This document shows positions 14,256 to 22,441 of a stretch of DNA of 64,000 bases, piece after piece. The number at the start of each line of letters is the position of its first letter. Position 1 is the first letter of the stretch. A program made the translations under genes and the position numbers. The notes beneath the pieces were generated by a model. That model was not told the origin of the DNA, did not search any database, and was given only the letters and a program-made list of their open reading frames with translations. The stretch is from Firmicutes bacterium TM09-10 (GTDB lineage Bacteria; Bacillota; Clostridia; Lachnospirales; Lachnospiraceae), in assembly GCA_003481005.1 (NCBI GenBank), contig QUKC01000008.1, forward strand, positions 1 through 64,000, given 5' to 3'.

Positions 14256-14833
14256 ACGTTTCCTCCGTTTTTATAAAAATCATAGGTTTTCTGTGTCATG
14301 GAGTCGATCTCCATATTTCCGCCCTTTAAATAGCTTAAGGTGTTCTCCAGCGCCATGATGAGTGCTTTGTCAAGATCTTCAAAAGCGATCCTTCGGATTT
14401 CCGGAAGATTTGGAGCCTGCTTTCTGCCGGGCTCGATATAATCCGACAGCCATACGATTTTTTCCAGCAGGGACATATCCGGCCGTCCGGTCGTATGGTT
14501 CAAAATCGCGTTCAGGATATCAGGATCTGTCACGCCGTATTTTTTGGAAGCAAGATAGCTTCCGACCTTTGCATGCAGTAAAAAAGGATTCTTTTCTTCT
14601 GCAGGATTGATCGGGAGATCGTGCTTTTTACAGATTGAAATCTTTTTTTCATTGCTTAAGCATTTCGCGCAGTCGTGGAGCATGCCGGCAATCAGCGCGC
14701 TGTTTAAGTCTGCGCCGTAGCACATTGCAAGGGAAGCCGCGGTATAGGCGACGCCGAGCGTATGTTCATAACGCTTCGGGTCGAGCTCTTTTTCCATCGC
14801 CTTACGTATTTTTTTCAGATCCGGCTCTTTCAT
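14252..14833 (-). CDS. yqeK: YqeK-type HD hydrolase (diadenosine tetraphosphatase)
   Basis: A 193-residue HD-domain metal-dependent phosphohydrolase. YqeK enzymes hydrolyse Ap4A symmetrically to two ADP in Gram-positive bacteria. The metal ligands are visible: H near 22 (YEHTLGV), the HD pair in MLHDCAK (about 52-53), a later H in LLHAKVG and H-T-T-G. It overlaps nadD and rsfS by four bases each, the usual nadD-yqeK-rsfS arrangement of Firmicutes. AAAGGAG precedes the start. Confidence 0.93.
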   Translation of the reverse strand: MKEPDLKKIRKAMEKELDPKRYEHTLGVAYTAASLAMCYGADLNSALIAGMLHDCAKCLSNEKKISICKKHDLPINPAEEKNPFLLHAKVGSYLASKKYGVTDPDILNAILNHTTGRPDMSLLEKIVWLSDYIEPGRKQAPNLPEIRRIAFEDLDKALIMALENTLSYLKGGNMEIDSMTQKTYDFYKNGGNV

Positions 14834-15453
14834 TTAAAAGACTCCTTTCCATCCCTGTAATACCCGTTTTTTTCCAGAAAGCTGCGGACGCGTTCCGGGA
14901 CGAGATAACGGACGGATGTTCCTTTTTGCAGGTGATCCCGCACCAGGGTAGAAGAAATTTCTACATGAAGGGACGGCATGAAACGGATATCCGCGCGGTA
15001 ACGGGACGCGAGGGATTTTGCCTGCAGCATCAGCGCAGAATCTTCCCTGCCCTGCCGGACGGAGGCTGCCGTAATGCACTGAGTAAAAATCTGCTCCGGA
15101 TTTTTCCAGAATTCCATCTGGAACAGCGTGTCCGCACCGACAATATAATAAAGTTCGTCCTCCGGATACTGCGCATGCAGTCGGGTAATCGTTTCACAGG
15201 TATAGGAATTGCCTTCTCTTACAATTTCCATGTCGGAAACGCAAAAATAAGGGTTATCTGCTATGGCGAGCTGTACCATCTGAAAACGAATTTCTCCAGG
15301 CAGGATCTCCTCCTGCCGTTTCATATAGGAACAGCCGCTTGGAATGAACAGAACCTGATCCAGTCCATAAAAGCACCTCGCCTGCTCTGCAAGCAGCAGG
15401 TGCCCGTTATGGATCGGATTGAAGGTGCCGCCTAAAATACCGATTTTGCTCAT
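14830..15453 (-). CDS. nadD: nicotinate-nucleotide adenylyltransferase NadD
   Basis: A 207-residue nucleotidyltransferase that joins nicotinate mononucleotide and ATP to make deamido-NAD in NAD synthesis. The N-terminal signature G-G-T-F-N-P-I-H-N-G-H-L (residues 8-19) and the C-terminal I-S-S-T-L-V-R-D (about 168-175) that binds ATP phosphates are both present. The length is normal. It precedes yqeK with a four-base overlap and follows yhbY by about 35 bases. Confidence 0.96.
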   Translation of the reverse strand: MSKIGILGGTFNPIHNGHLLLAEQARCFYGLDQVLFIPSGCSYMKRQEEILPGEIRFQMVQLAIADNPYFCVSDMEIVREGNSYTCETITRLHAQYPEDELYYIVGADTLFQMEFWKNPEQIFTQCITAASVRQGREDSALMLQAKSLASRYRADIRFMPSLHVEISSTLVRDHLQKGTSVRYLVPERVRSFLEKNGYYRDGKESFK

Positions 15454-15487
15454 AGGCTACCGCCTTTATCCATGGGTAAAATAACTG

Positions 15488-15787
15488 TTACAGGGGAAGT
15501 TCGATTTTTTTGTGGTCTTTGCTCTCTTTGTAGAGAACGATTTTCTTGCCGATGACCTGAACAACGGTAGAGTGTGTGCGCTCTGCTACGATAGCTGCGA
15601 TTTCTCTGGGATCGTCGAAACAGTTCTTCAGGACAGAAATTTTAATCAGCTCTCTGGTATTGAATGCTTCTGCAATTGCTGCCGTGCATTCCGGGGTCAG
15701 GCTGGATTTGCCGATCTGAAAAATCGGTTCCAGGCTGCTTGCGAGCTTCATCAGATATGCTCTCTGCTTACTTTTTAATTCCTTCAT
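15488..15787 (-). CDS. yhbY: CRM-domain RNA-binding protein YhbY
   Basis: A 99-residue single CRM-domain protein of the YhbY/YqeI family, which associates with pre-50S ribosomal particles. The domain fills the whole protein: K-x-R-A-Y-L-M-K-L-A, then F-Q-I-G-K-S-S-L (a variant of the usual G-K-x-G-L loop), then L-I-K-I-S-V-L and I-G-K-K-I-V-L-Y near the C terminus. It is 12 bases downstream of obg and belongs to the ribosome-assembly operon. Confidence 0.92.
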   Translation of the reverse strand: MKELKSKQRAYLMKLASSLEPIFQIGKSSLTPECTAAIAEAFNTRELIKISVLKNCFDDPREIAAIVAERTHSTVVQVIGKKIVLYKESKDHKKIELPL

Positions 15788-15799
15788 GGGAGTCCTCTC

Positions 15800-17089
15800 T
15801 TACTTATAATAATCAAAGGATAAGCCGTACATCCGAACCGTATCGCCTTCCTGGATTCCAAGCTCCTCCAGCTTGTCCAGAATGCCGGCATCTTTTAAAA
15901 ATCCCTGGAAGAACGCAAATCCCTTTTCGGATTCGAGGTTGGTATAGCCAAGCATTTTTTCGATGCGGGGACCTTCTACGACATATTCCTGTTCGAGTTC
16001 GTCATAGGTAACGGTATAAGGTTCGTCAGAAACCGCAAGTGCCATTTCCGGGAAGTACTCCTGCTCAAATACAGTCGGCTTTTCGTCGAGACCGTCCAGC
16101 ATCTGACGGACATGATAGAGCAGCTCGTTGACGCCCTTGCCGCTGACTGCGGAAATCGGGAATACATCAATGCCCTTGGGACCAAATTCCTTGCGCAGCT
16201 GTTCGACCGGGGATTCTTCAAGATCGTAAATCGCGTCGGTTTTGTTGGCTGCGATCACCTGGGGCTTTCTGGCAAGCTCCTCGCTGTAATTGGCAAGCTC
16301 TGCGTTGATCGCATAGATGTCCGTGATCGGGTCGCGTCCTTCTGTTCCGGCTGCATCGACAACGTGGATGAGCACCTTGGTACGCTCGATATGGCGCAAA
16401 AATTCATGGCCGAGACCGACGCCTTCGGAAGCGCCCTCGATCAGTCCCGGAATGTCTGCGATGACGAAGCTCTTCATATCCGGCAGATCGACAACTCCGA
16501 GGTGCGGATTTAAGGTTGTAAAATGATAATTTGCGATTTTCGGTCTTGCGTTGCTGACACGGGATAACAGGGTGGATTTTCCGACGTTCGGGAATCCTAC
16601 CAGTCCAACATCTGCGATGACCTTTAATTCAAGTGTCAGTTCAAGCTCCTGCGCCGGCTGACCGGGCTGTGCATATTTCGGCGCCTGCATCGTACTGGTC
16701 GCATAGTGCTGGTTGCCGTTTCCGCCGCGTCCGCCCTTTAATAAAACGACTTTACGGTTGTCGCCGGACATATCGGCGATGACCTTGCCGGAATTGAATT
16801 CTTTGATAACAGTTCCTTCCGGAACCTTGATATAGATATCGTCGCCGTCCTTGCCACGGCAGTTTTTCTTACCGCCTTCCTGGCCGTCTCCGGCTTTATA
16901 TTTTCCAACATGTCTGAAATCGGTCAGGGTATTTAAGCCTTCGTCTACGATAAAAATGACGTCGCCGCCATGGCCGCCGTCGCCGCCGTCCGGACCGCCT
17001 GCCGGAACATATTTTTCACGACGGAAGGAAACGTGGCCGTCGCCGCCCTTGCCGCTTCTGACATATATTTTTGCTCTGTCTGCAAACAT
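15800..17089 (-). CDS. obg: GTPase Obg
   Basis: A 429-residue essential GTPase for late 50S assembly and stress signalling. Order: glycine-rich Obg fold (about 1-158, with G-G-P-D-G-G-D-G-G-H-G-G), G domain (about 160-330: GFPNVGKSTLL as P-loop, D-I-P-G-L as G3, N-K-T-D as G4) and the C-terminal OCT domain (about 350-429) found in Gram-positive Obg. The ATG at 17089 is chosen because GGAGAA lies seven bases upstream; the longer frame would need a TTG at 17104 lying within that ribosome binding site. Downstream genes follow closely. Confidence 0.97.
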   Translation of the reverse strand: MFADRAKIYVRSGKGGDGHVSFRREKYVPAGGPDGGDGGHGGDVIFIVDEGLNTLTDFRHVGKYKAGDGQEGGKKNCRGKDGDDIYIKVPEGTVIKEFNSGKVIADMSGDNRKVVLLKGGRGGNGNQHYATSTMQAPKYAQPGQPAQELELTLELKVIADVGLVGFPNVGKSTLLSRVSNARPKIANYHFTTLNPHLGVVDLPDMKSFVIADIPGLIEGASEGVGLGHEFLRHIERTKVLIHVVDAAGTEGRDPITDIYAINAELANYSEELARKPQVIAANKTDAIYDLEESPVEQLRKEFGPKGIDVFPISAVSGKGVNELLYHVRQMLDGLDEKPTVFEQEYFPEMALAVSDEPYTVTYDELEQEYVVEGPRIEKMLGYTNLESEKGFAFFQGFLKDAGILDKLEELGIQEGDTVRMYGLSFDYYK

Positions 17090-17183
17090 ACTCTGATTCT
17101 CCAAATGATATAATGAAACACCTGTCCAGCAGGGTTTTCATGTCTGCGGTTTGTCGCAAAAGCAACTTCTTTTCATATTCGAT

Positions 17184-17217
17184 AAAAAGGCCCCAAACGT
17201 GCGTCTGGGGCCTTTTT
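17184..17217. terminator. intrinsic terminator after rpmA
   Basis: A perfect 12-bp stem AAAAAGGCCCCA (17184-17195) and TGGGGCCTTTTT (17206-17217) with a 10-nt loop, T-rich on both strands. On the minus strand it ends the rplU-prp-rpmA transcript before obg. Confidence 0.9.
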
Positions 17218-17268
17218 GGAAATGCGGCCCGCCCATTTGTGCGTCCGCTTATGGTTCCTTGATAATGC

Positions 17269-17553
17269 TTACTGTTCTACGGGATATACGGAAGCCTGTT
17301 TCTTGTCTCTTCCCTTTCTCTCGAACTTCAGTACGCCATCTACCTTAGCAAATAATGTGTCATCGCCGCCGATGCCAACATTGATGCCGGGATGAATCTT
17401 GGTTCCGCGCTGTCTGTAAAGAATGTTACCAGCCTTTACAAACTGTCCGTCCGCTCTCTTTGCACCAAGGCGCTTGGATTCGGAATCTCTGCCGTTCTTG
17501 GTAGAGCCGACACCCTTCTTATGAGCAAAAAACTGAAGGTTCATATTGAACAT
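17269..17553 (-). CDS. rpmA: 50S ribosomal protein L27 with cleavable N-terminal extension
   Basis: A 94-residue L27. Residues 1-10 ([10 protein letters not shown]) include the NLQFF extension found in Firmicutes and related groups, which the Prp protease removes before or during 50S assembly, exposing AHKKGVG. The mature N terminus reaches the peptidyl-transferase centre, so cleavage is essential. Cleavage probably falls after F9 (QFF/AHKKG). The rest is canonical ([17 protein letters not shown]). The start at 17553 has GAGGAGGTG upstream. The prp gene lies four bases upstream. Confidence 0.97.
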   Translation of the reverse strand: MFNMNLQFFAHKKGVGSTKNGRDSESKRLGAKRADGQFVKAGNILYRQRGTKIHPGINVGIGGDDTLFAKVDGVLKFERKGRDKKQASVYPVEQ

Positions 17554-17557
17554 TTGT

Positions 17558-17884
17558 TTACACCTCCTCGAATTTCAGCCTCAGGAATTTTTTCCCGTAC
17601 TGTTTTTCAATGCCTGTCAGACCAAGGATCATGGTATCAAGCAAAAGCTTTGCCCGATCGCTGACCGGGGATTCAAATACTACATCAACCAGGCCTGCCT
17701 CGTCGTTTGTCACTACATTCATTGTATCGTCCGTATAACTTTCGATCGCATTGAGCGTATTGAAAACGAGTACGGAAACCGCCGCACAGATAATATCTGA
17801 ACCGGCATCCGCATAACCGGCATGCCCGATGCAGTTAAACCCCTGATAGGAATCCTTTGTCTTTCGAATTAGAATCGTCGTCAT
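17558..17884 (-). CDS. prp: ribosomal-processing cysteine protease Prp
   Basis: A 108-residue cysteine protease that cleaves the N-terminal extension of L27. The catalytic pair H21 (I-G-H-A-G-Y-A) and C33 (S-D-I-I-C-A-A-V-S) has the family spacing. It sits between rplU and rpmA exactly as in B. subtilis and Staphylococcus (ysxB position). Its presence agrees with the NLQFF extension on the neighbouring L27. Confidence 0.95.
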   Translation of the reverse strand: MTTILIRKTKDSYQGFNCIGHAGYADAGSDIICAAVSVLVFNTLNAIESYTDDTMNVVTNDEAGLVDVVFESPVSDRAKLLLDTMILGLTGIEKQYGKKFLRLKFEEV

Positions 17885-17911
17885 AAAACATACCGTCGCA
17901 AAATCTGATGA

Positions 17912-18226
17912 TTAAGCGTTGATTTTCTCGATTTTCACCTGAGTGTATGCTTGTCTGTGACCATTCTTCTTGTGGTAACCGGTCTTTCTCTTATACTTGT
18001 AAACGATGACCTTCTTGCCTTTGCCTTCGCCTACTACAGTAGCGGTTACGGTTGCACCTGCTACGTCAGCGCCGACCTTTAAGCCGTCATTGCTTACTGC
18101 GATTACCTGATCAAATGTTACAGTTTCACCGGCTGCTGCGCCAAGCTTCTCAACCTTCAGAACATCGCCCTCAGCTACCTTGTACTGTTTGCCACCTGTT
18201 GCAATAATTGCGTACATCTGGGACAC
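17912..18226 (-). CDS. rplU: 50S ribosomal protein L21
   Basis: The 104-residue L21, an early-assembling 23S rRNA-binding protein. It begins [14 protein letters not shown] and ends with the conserved [17 protein letters not shown] segment. AGGAGGTG precedes the start. It heads the rplU-prp-rpmA unit behind a strong promoter and a structured leader. Confidence 0.98.
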   Translation of the reverse strand: MSQMYAIIATGGKQYKVAEGDVLKVEKLGAAAGETVTFDQVIAVSNDGLKVGADVAGATVTATVVGEGKGKKVIVYKYKRKTGYHKKNGHRQAYTQVKIEKINA

Positions 18227-18312
18227 CTCCTGTCAAGCGTTAAAATAATTAACGTTACTCGCTAACTTTGGTGGCGCTGTTACAGCGCACTTATACCTCG
18301 TTACGCGGCATA
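18227..18312 (-). promoter_or_regulatory. rplU 5' leader, possible L21 leader RNA
   Basis: About 85 bases separate the expected transcription start from rplU. They contain a stable hairpin GCGCTG-TAA-CAGCGC (18274-18288) and further pairing potential closer to the ribosome binding site. L21 leaders that bind L21 or its partner are known in Firmicutes; I cannot confirm the family consensus by eye. Confidence 0.5.
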
Positions 18313-18319
18313 CTTCAGT

Positions 18320-18348
18320 ATAATAGCATTCCACCTAAACACTGTCAA
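18320..18348 (-). promoter_or_regulatory. strong promoter of the rplU operon
   Basis: On the minus strand a perfect -35 TTGACA (18343-18348) and a -10 TATTAT (18320-18325) with a 17-base spacer. Confidence 0.8.
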
Positions 18349-18386
18349 GTATTTTAACTTGATTTTTTTAAATTTTCTCGAAAAAT

Positions 18387-18447
18387 GTTACTGTTCACAT
18401 GTGCTATTCGCAATACAATAGAATGCGCGCTCTGCAATGCAGATTCT
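18387..18447. repeat. short intergenic repeats downstream of rluD
   Basis: This gap holds GTTACTGTTCAC (18387-18398), which recurs exactly at 24511-24522 and with changes at 42460-42473. It also holds ACAATAGAATGCGCGCTCTGC (split here as ACAATAGAAT plus GCGCGCTCTGC; 18415-18435), which recurs with two changes at 21094-21114. Both lie just beyond the 3' end of minus-strand genes. Confidence 0.5.
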
Positions 18448-18452
18448 GCAGC

Positions 18453-19388
18453 TTATAAGAGATCGAGCAGTCTCTGGAAATATTCCGGCAGCGGCGCACT
18501 GGTTTCGATATACTCTCCTGTCCGCGGGTGGACAAAGCCGAGGATCATCGCGTGCAGCGTCTGCCCTTCGAGCTTTGGAAACGGGCATTTTTTCGGACCA
18601 TAAACGCTGTCTCCCAAAAGCGGATGACCGATTGACGCCATGTGGACACGGATCTGATGGGTGCGCCCGGTCTCCAAACGACATTCGATATAAGTAAAGC
18701 GTTCAAAACGCTTCAGGACAGTATAATGGGTGACGGCGCGTTTGCCATTCACCTGGTTGACCGCCATTTTTTTGCGATCGGCATTGTCCCTGCCAATCGG
18801 CGCGTCGATGATGCCTTCGTCGTCGGTCAGCACGCCGTGTACAATCGCCCGGTAGCGACGCGTGATCGTGTGGTCCGCAAACTGCACGGCAAGCGCCTGA
18901 TGGGCGGCATCATTTTTACAGACGATGACAGAGCCGGTCGTATCCTTATCGATTCTGTGGACGATTCCGGGGCGCAGCACGCCGTTGATGCCGGAAAGCT
19001 GTCCCCTACAGTGATACAGTACGGCGTTGACGAGGGTGTGGCTGTAATGCCCGGCTGCCGGATGGACGACCATATCCTTTGGCTTGTTGACAACCAAAAC
19101 GTCGCTGTCCTCATAGAGAATGTCCAGCGGGATGTCTTCCGGCTCGATATCCGGCTCCTGCGCTTTGGGCAACAGGAAAGATAAGTCATCTCCTGCTTTG
19201 ACTTGATAGCTTGCTTTGACAGGCAAGCCGTTGATGCAGACGCGCCCCTCCTTGATCATTTTCTGGATAAAAGAACGAGATAAAGAGTCGATCAGCGCTG
19301 CAATGCACTTATCGACTCTTTCTTCTTCCTGTTCTTCGGTAATCTGAAATCGAAATAAATCAGTTGTTTCCTGTATCGGGTTTTCCAT
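18453..19388 (-). CDS. RluD-family 23S rRNA pseudouridine synthase
   Basis: A 311-residue RluA/RluD-type enzyme that isomerises uridine to pseudouridine in RNA. An S4 RNA-binding domain lies at about residues 22-80 (E-E-R-V-D-K-C-I-A-A-L through G-R-V-C-I-N-G), followed by the synthase domain with the catalytic aspartate motif H-R-I-D-K-D-T-T-G (about 144-152) and the R-T-H-Q-I-R-V-H-M motif later. This S4-plus-synthase architecture matches RluD and B. subtilis YlyB, which sits beside lspA as here. The start overlaps the lspA stop by one base (TAATG). The exact target uridines are not deducible. Confidence 0.92.
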   Translation of the reverse strand: MENPIQETTDLFRFQITEEQEEERVDKCIAALIDSLSRSFIQKMIKEGRVCINGLPVKASYQVKAGDDLSFLLPKAQEPDIEPEDIPLDILYEDSDVLVVNKPKDMVVHPAAGHYSHTLVNAVLYHCRGQLSGINGVLRPGIVHRIDKDTTGSVIVCKNDAAHQALAVQFADHTITRRYRAIVHGVLTDDEGIIDAPIGRDNADRKKMAVNQVNGKRAVTHYTVLKRFERFTYIECRLETGRTHQIRVHMASIGHPLLGDSVYGPKKCPFPKLEGQTLHAMILGFVHPRTGEYIETSAPLPEYFQRLLDLL

Positions 19389-19930
19389 TATGCTTCCTTT
19401 TTTGAGTCCGGTTTCCTTCGTTTTAAAAAGTCAAAGTCCTTTTCCTCGAAATGCCCGAAAAAGGCGAGACAAAGACCTGCCGCGCAGACAAACGTCACAT
19501 AGATATCAGCTACGTTGAAGATCGGGAAGTCGATCAGGCTGATATAGATAAAGTCCACGACATAATCCAGACGGATACGGTCGAAGAAGTTGCCGAGCGC
19601 TCCTGCCATCAAAATCGCCCCGAGGATATGGAGCATGGTATATTTCCGTGCGGCAGGCATGCGCCAGAGCGCATAGATGCAGGCGAGCAGAATCAGGCTC
19701 GTCATCAGTACAAAAAAGATTTTCTGATTTTGTAAAATGCCGAATGCGGCACCACGGTTTTCCAGATAGCGAAGCTCCAAAGCACCGGGAATCAGCGAAA
19801 CCGGGGCCTGATCCTTTAAGCGAAGGACAGCAAGGTGTTTCGTGAACTGGTCAAACAAAACACCGATAATTGTGATCAGGAGATCTATAAAAAACATTTT
19901 TTTCGCAGAAAAATTCATATCAGTCCTCAT
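19388..19930 (-). CDS. lspA: lipoprotein signal peptidase LspA
   Basis: A 180-residue aspartic protease (signal peptidase II) that removes signal peptides from prolipoproteins at the membrane. Four TM helices are visible (about 12-30, 72-90, 98-118, 143-165). The catalytic aspartates lie in G-N-F-F-D-R and F-N-V-A-D, and the N-R-G-A-A-F-G motif is intact. The C-terminal 20 residues are basic. It overlaps aroB by 11 bases and the rluD-type gene by one. A substrate encoded nearby is the lipobox-bearing D,D-carboxypeptidase at 24576. Confidence 0.96.
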   Translation of the reverse strand: MRTDMNFSAKKMFFIDLLITIIGVLFDQFTKHLAVLRLKDQAPVSLIPGALELRYLENRGAAFGILQNQKIFFVLMTSLILLACIYALWRMPAARKYTMLHILGAILMAGALGNFFDRIRLDYVVDFIYISLIDFPIFNVADIYVTFVCAAGLCLAFFGHFEEKDFDFLKRRKPDSKKEA

Positions 19931-21020
19931 CCTTAAAGTTCAGTTCTTCGATGGCAGCTGTCATCTCTTCATCGGTTACGGTATCGTCGATCCGTGCATG
20001 TCCGATCCGATCTAACAGGACAAAACGGATTTTGCCGCCGCGCATCTTTTTATCGGACTTGGTCAGTGCTACGATTTTTGCAACATCCAGGTCATCTGCA
20101 GAAATCGGAAGGTTGAAGGGAACGAACATGTCGCGGATCTCGTAGTATTCTTCCATCTCGATGAGCTCTTTTTTCCAGGAAATATAGGCAGCAGCAACGC
20201 AGCCGAGGGCGACGCATTCGCCATGCAGCATCTGAAAGCCGCTGTTTTTCTCGATTGCATGACCGATCGTGTGTCCGAAGTTTAAGAGCGCGCGTTCGCC
20301 CTGTTCGGTCGGATCGTTTTCCACGACCGCTTTTTTGATCTCGCAGCTGCGCTTGATCATGGAAAGGAGCGTTTCCGGGTCGCGTTCGCAGATTTCATAC
20401 ATGTTAGAGATCAGCCATTCATAATATTTCGCATCTTTGATCAGACCGTGCTTCATGATTTCTGCAAAGCCGGAATAATACTGCCTTGCGTCCAGCGTCT
20501 GCAGGGTGTCGAGGTTCATGTAAACGAGTCTCGGCATATGGAACGCGCCGACCATATTTTTGTAGGAATCAAAATCTACGCCCGTCTTTCCGCCGATGCT
20601 TGAATCCACCTGGGCGAGCAGGGTTGTCGGGATCTGGATAAAATCGATGCCGCGCAGATAGGTCGCTGCAGCAAAGCCGGTCATATCGCCGACCACGCCG
20701 CCGCCGAGGGCTGCGAGCATGTCCTTGCGGTCAAAATGATGCTCGATTAAAAAAGCGTATAAAGTCTGGATGTTGGCGAGGGTTTTATTCTCTTCGCCTG
20801 CCGGAAATTCAAACACTTCTACCTGTGCAAAGGCAGAGGAAAAAGCTTCCTTGACCTGCGCAGCATAAAGGGGGGCAACATTTGTGTCCGTAACGATGCA
20901 AATCTTACGCTCCGGTGCAGAAACCGAAAGTGCCGCGCCTGCAAGCTCTTCAAAGCCGATCGTCAGCACAATATCATAGCAGGGCTTTCCTTCACAGGAT
21001 ACCGTCAGTTTTTCTTTCAT
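19920..21020 (-). CDS. aroB: 3-dehydroquinate synthase AroB
   Basis: A 366-residue enzyme of the shikimate pathway that cyclises DAHP to 3-dehydroquinate, using NAD and a divalent metal. Visible are the NAD-binding G-G-G-V-V-G-D-M-T-G-F-A-A-A-T-Y motif (about 99-114), the P-T-T-L-L-A-Q-V-D-S-S-I-G-G-K-T-G-V motif and the metal ligands E in S-G-F-A-E-I-M-K-H and H in L-N-F-G-H-T-I-G-H-A-I-E. The start at 21020 follows AAGGAGG with a six-base gap; the longer ORF to 21053 has no such site. Confidence 0.97.
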   Translation of the reverse strand: MKEKLTVSCEGKPCYDIVLTIGFEELAGAALSVSAPERKICIVTDTNVAPLYAAQVKEAFSSAFAQVEVFEFPAGEENKTLANIQTLYAFLIEHHFDRKDMLAALGGGVVGDMTGFAAATYLRGIDFIQIPTTLLAQVDSSIGGKTGVDFDSYKNMVGAFHMPRLVYMNLDTLQTLDARQYYSGFAEIMKHGLIKDAKYYEWLISNMYEICERDPETLLSMIKRSCEIKKAVVENDPTEQGERALLNFGHTIGHAIEKNSGFQMLHGECVALGCVAAAYISWKKELIEMEEYYEIRDMFVPFNLPISADDLDVAKIVALTKSDKKMRGGKIRFVLLDRIGHARIDDTVTDEEMTAAIEELNFKDED

Positions 21021-21058
21021 GAAATTCCTCCTTCGGGAAAAGTTTCCGGGCAAAACAG

Positions 21059-21087
21059 GGACAACCTGCCAGAATGGCAGGTTGTCC
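21059..21087 (-). terminator. hairpin terminator after sepF
   Basis: A perfect 12-bp stem GGACAACCTGCC (21059-21070) and GGCAGGTTGTCC (21076-21087) with a 5-nt loop. On the minus strand CTGTTTTGCC follows, a short T-run, so it probably ends the sepF transcript before aroB. Confidence 0.6.
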
Positions 21088-21093
21088 GCCTAA

Positions 21094-21127
21094 ACAATAG
21101 AATGTACGCTCTGCGAGCATTCTATTG
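21094..21127. repeat. palindromic intergenic repeat downstream of sepF
   Basis: A 10-bp inverted repeat CAATAGAATG (21095-21104) and CATTCTATTG (21118-21127) with a 13-nt loop. Its left half and loop (21094-21114) recur at 18415-18435 with two differences. It could be a REP/MITE-like element or part of a compound terminator. Confidence 0.55.
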
Positions 21128-21170
21128 TCATGAATAAATCCGATGCTGCGCAGTCTTTGCGCTGGTTGCA

Positions 21171-21674
21171 TCAGACATCCCTGACATCGAATGCGCCGCC
21201 GATAATTTCCTGAGAATCGCCGGAAATATCAACGCTTGCAGGGGTAATAATAAAAATAAAATGCGAAATCTTCTGCAGATGACCGTCGATTGCGTAACAG
21301 GACCCAGACGCGAAATCGATAATTCTCTGTGCAATATCAATGTCAAGCCCTTCCATATTGAGAACGACAGTGCGGTTTTCCAGAAGTGTTTCGGTAATTT
21401 CTCTGGCGTCTTCTACACTGGTAGGCTTAATGACCTGTACGTTCATACCGGGTACGCCGGATCTGCGCGGTGCAGGACGCATGGGAGTTACTTTCTGAAG
21501 CGCTTTTCTTGGGCGTTCCTCTTCTTCATAAGAATCAGCCTTCTGAATGCTCTTGATTTTGGGTTTCTTCTCTACCGGCGCTTCGTCATAATCATCATAT
21601 TCATCATCATAGTATCCATCATCTTCATCGTCGCCTAATTTCATATAGCCCAAAAATTTGTCCATCAATCCCAT
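21171..21674 (-). CDS. sepF: cell division protein SepF
   Basis: A 167-residue SepF, which tethers and bundles FtsZ and helps septum formation. An N-terminal amphipathic membrane-binding helix (M-G-L-M-D-K-F-L-G-Y-M-K-L) is followed by an acidic, tyrosine-rich linker (about 14-75) and the SepF core (about 78-167: V-Q-V-I-K-P-T-S-V-E-D-A-R-E-I-T-E, then R-I-I-D-F-A-S-G-S-C-Y-A-I-D-G). It lies downstream of ylmE, as in the dcw-linked ylm cluster of Gram-positive bacteria. AAAGGAGA precedes the start. Confidence 0.95.
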   Translation of the reverse strand: MGLMDKFLGYMKLGDDEDDGYYDDEYDDYDEAPVEKKPKIKSIQKADSYEEEERPRKALQKVTPMRPAPRRSGVPGMNVQVIKPTSVEDAREITETLLENRTVVLNMEGLDIDIAQRIIDFASGSCYAIDGHLQKISHFIFIITPASVDISGDSQEIIGGAFDVRDV

Positions 21675-21692
21675 TTTCGAAACATTCTCCTT

Positions 21693-22391
21693 TTATTCCA
21701 TATCGGCCACTGTCCGAGTACCGAATATCCCAGTACCGACTCTCACACAGGTGGAACCTTCTTCAATGGCTGTTTGGTAGTCGATGGTCATGCCCATCGA
21801 TAAAACGTCCATAGAAACATTATCAACACTTTCCTGTGCGATGTCAACAGATAATTTCTTCATCAGCTGAAAATAAACCCGGTTCTCTTCCGGCGTCTGC
21901 GTAAGCGGTGCAACCGTCATCAGCCCCCGGATATGGACATTTGGAAGAACTGCGATCTGCCGCACCAGCGCGAGGGTATCCTTCGGGCGGATGCCAAATT
22001 TGCTCTCCTCCCCGGCACAGTTGATTTCCAGTAAAATATCTGTCTGCGCGTCTTTCTTGACGCTTTCTTTGCTGATTTCCTCCGCGAGGCGCAGGGAATC
22101 GACGCTGTGGATCATTGTCACTTTCCCGATCAGATATTTTACCTTATTGCGCTGCAGATGTCCGATCATATGCCAGCGGATGTCTTTTGGAAGCTGGTTG
22201 TATTTATCGCACAGCTCCTGCACCTTATTTTCCCCGAAATCGCGGATCCCCGCGTTGTAGGCTTCCTGCAGGGCGGAAAGCGGTTTTGTCTTGCTGACTG
22301 CAACCAAAAGGATGTCATCGGAGGTTCTCCCGGATTTTTTCGCGGCTTCTGCGATATTGTTCTGTGTCTGTTTTAGATTTTGTGTAATCAT
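21693..22391 (-). CDS. ylmE: YggS/YlmE family PLP homeostasis protein
   Basis: A 232-residue PLP-binding protein of the YggS/PLPBP family, which balances PLP and amino-acid pools and has no known catalytic turnover. The PLP lysine lies in L-V-A-V-S-K-T-K-P (residues 29-37; Lys 34 or thereabouts). Other family motifs include F-G-E-N-K-V-Q-E-L, W-H-M-I-G-H-L-Q-R-N-K and the phosphate-binding S-M-G-M-T-I-D-Y. It stands immediately upstream of sepF. Confidence 0.94.
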   Translation of the reverse strand: MITQNLKQTQNNIAEAAKKSGRTSDDILLVAVSKTKPLSALQEAYNAGIRDFGENKVQELCDKYNQLPKDIRWHMIGHLQRNKVKYLIGKVTMIHSVDSLRLAEEISKESVKKDAQTDILLEINCAGEESKFGIRPKDTLALVRQIAVLPNVHIRGLMTVAPLTQTPEENRVYFQLMKKLSVDIAQESVDNVSMDVLSMGMTIDYQTAIEEGSTCVRVGTGIFGTRTVADME

Positions 22392-22441
22392 GCTGTTCCT
22401 GCTCCATCCCTATCGTTCTGTTTTTGGTAAAGGGTCTGTAT

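Noticed and set aside
14635..15435. 266-codon + strand ORF across nadD and yqeK
   Set aside because: It is a shadow of two conserved genes; there is no start signal and no recognised domain.
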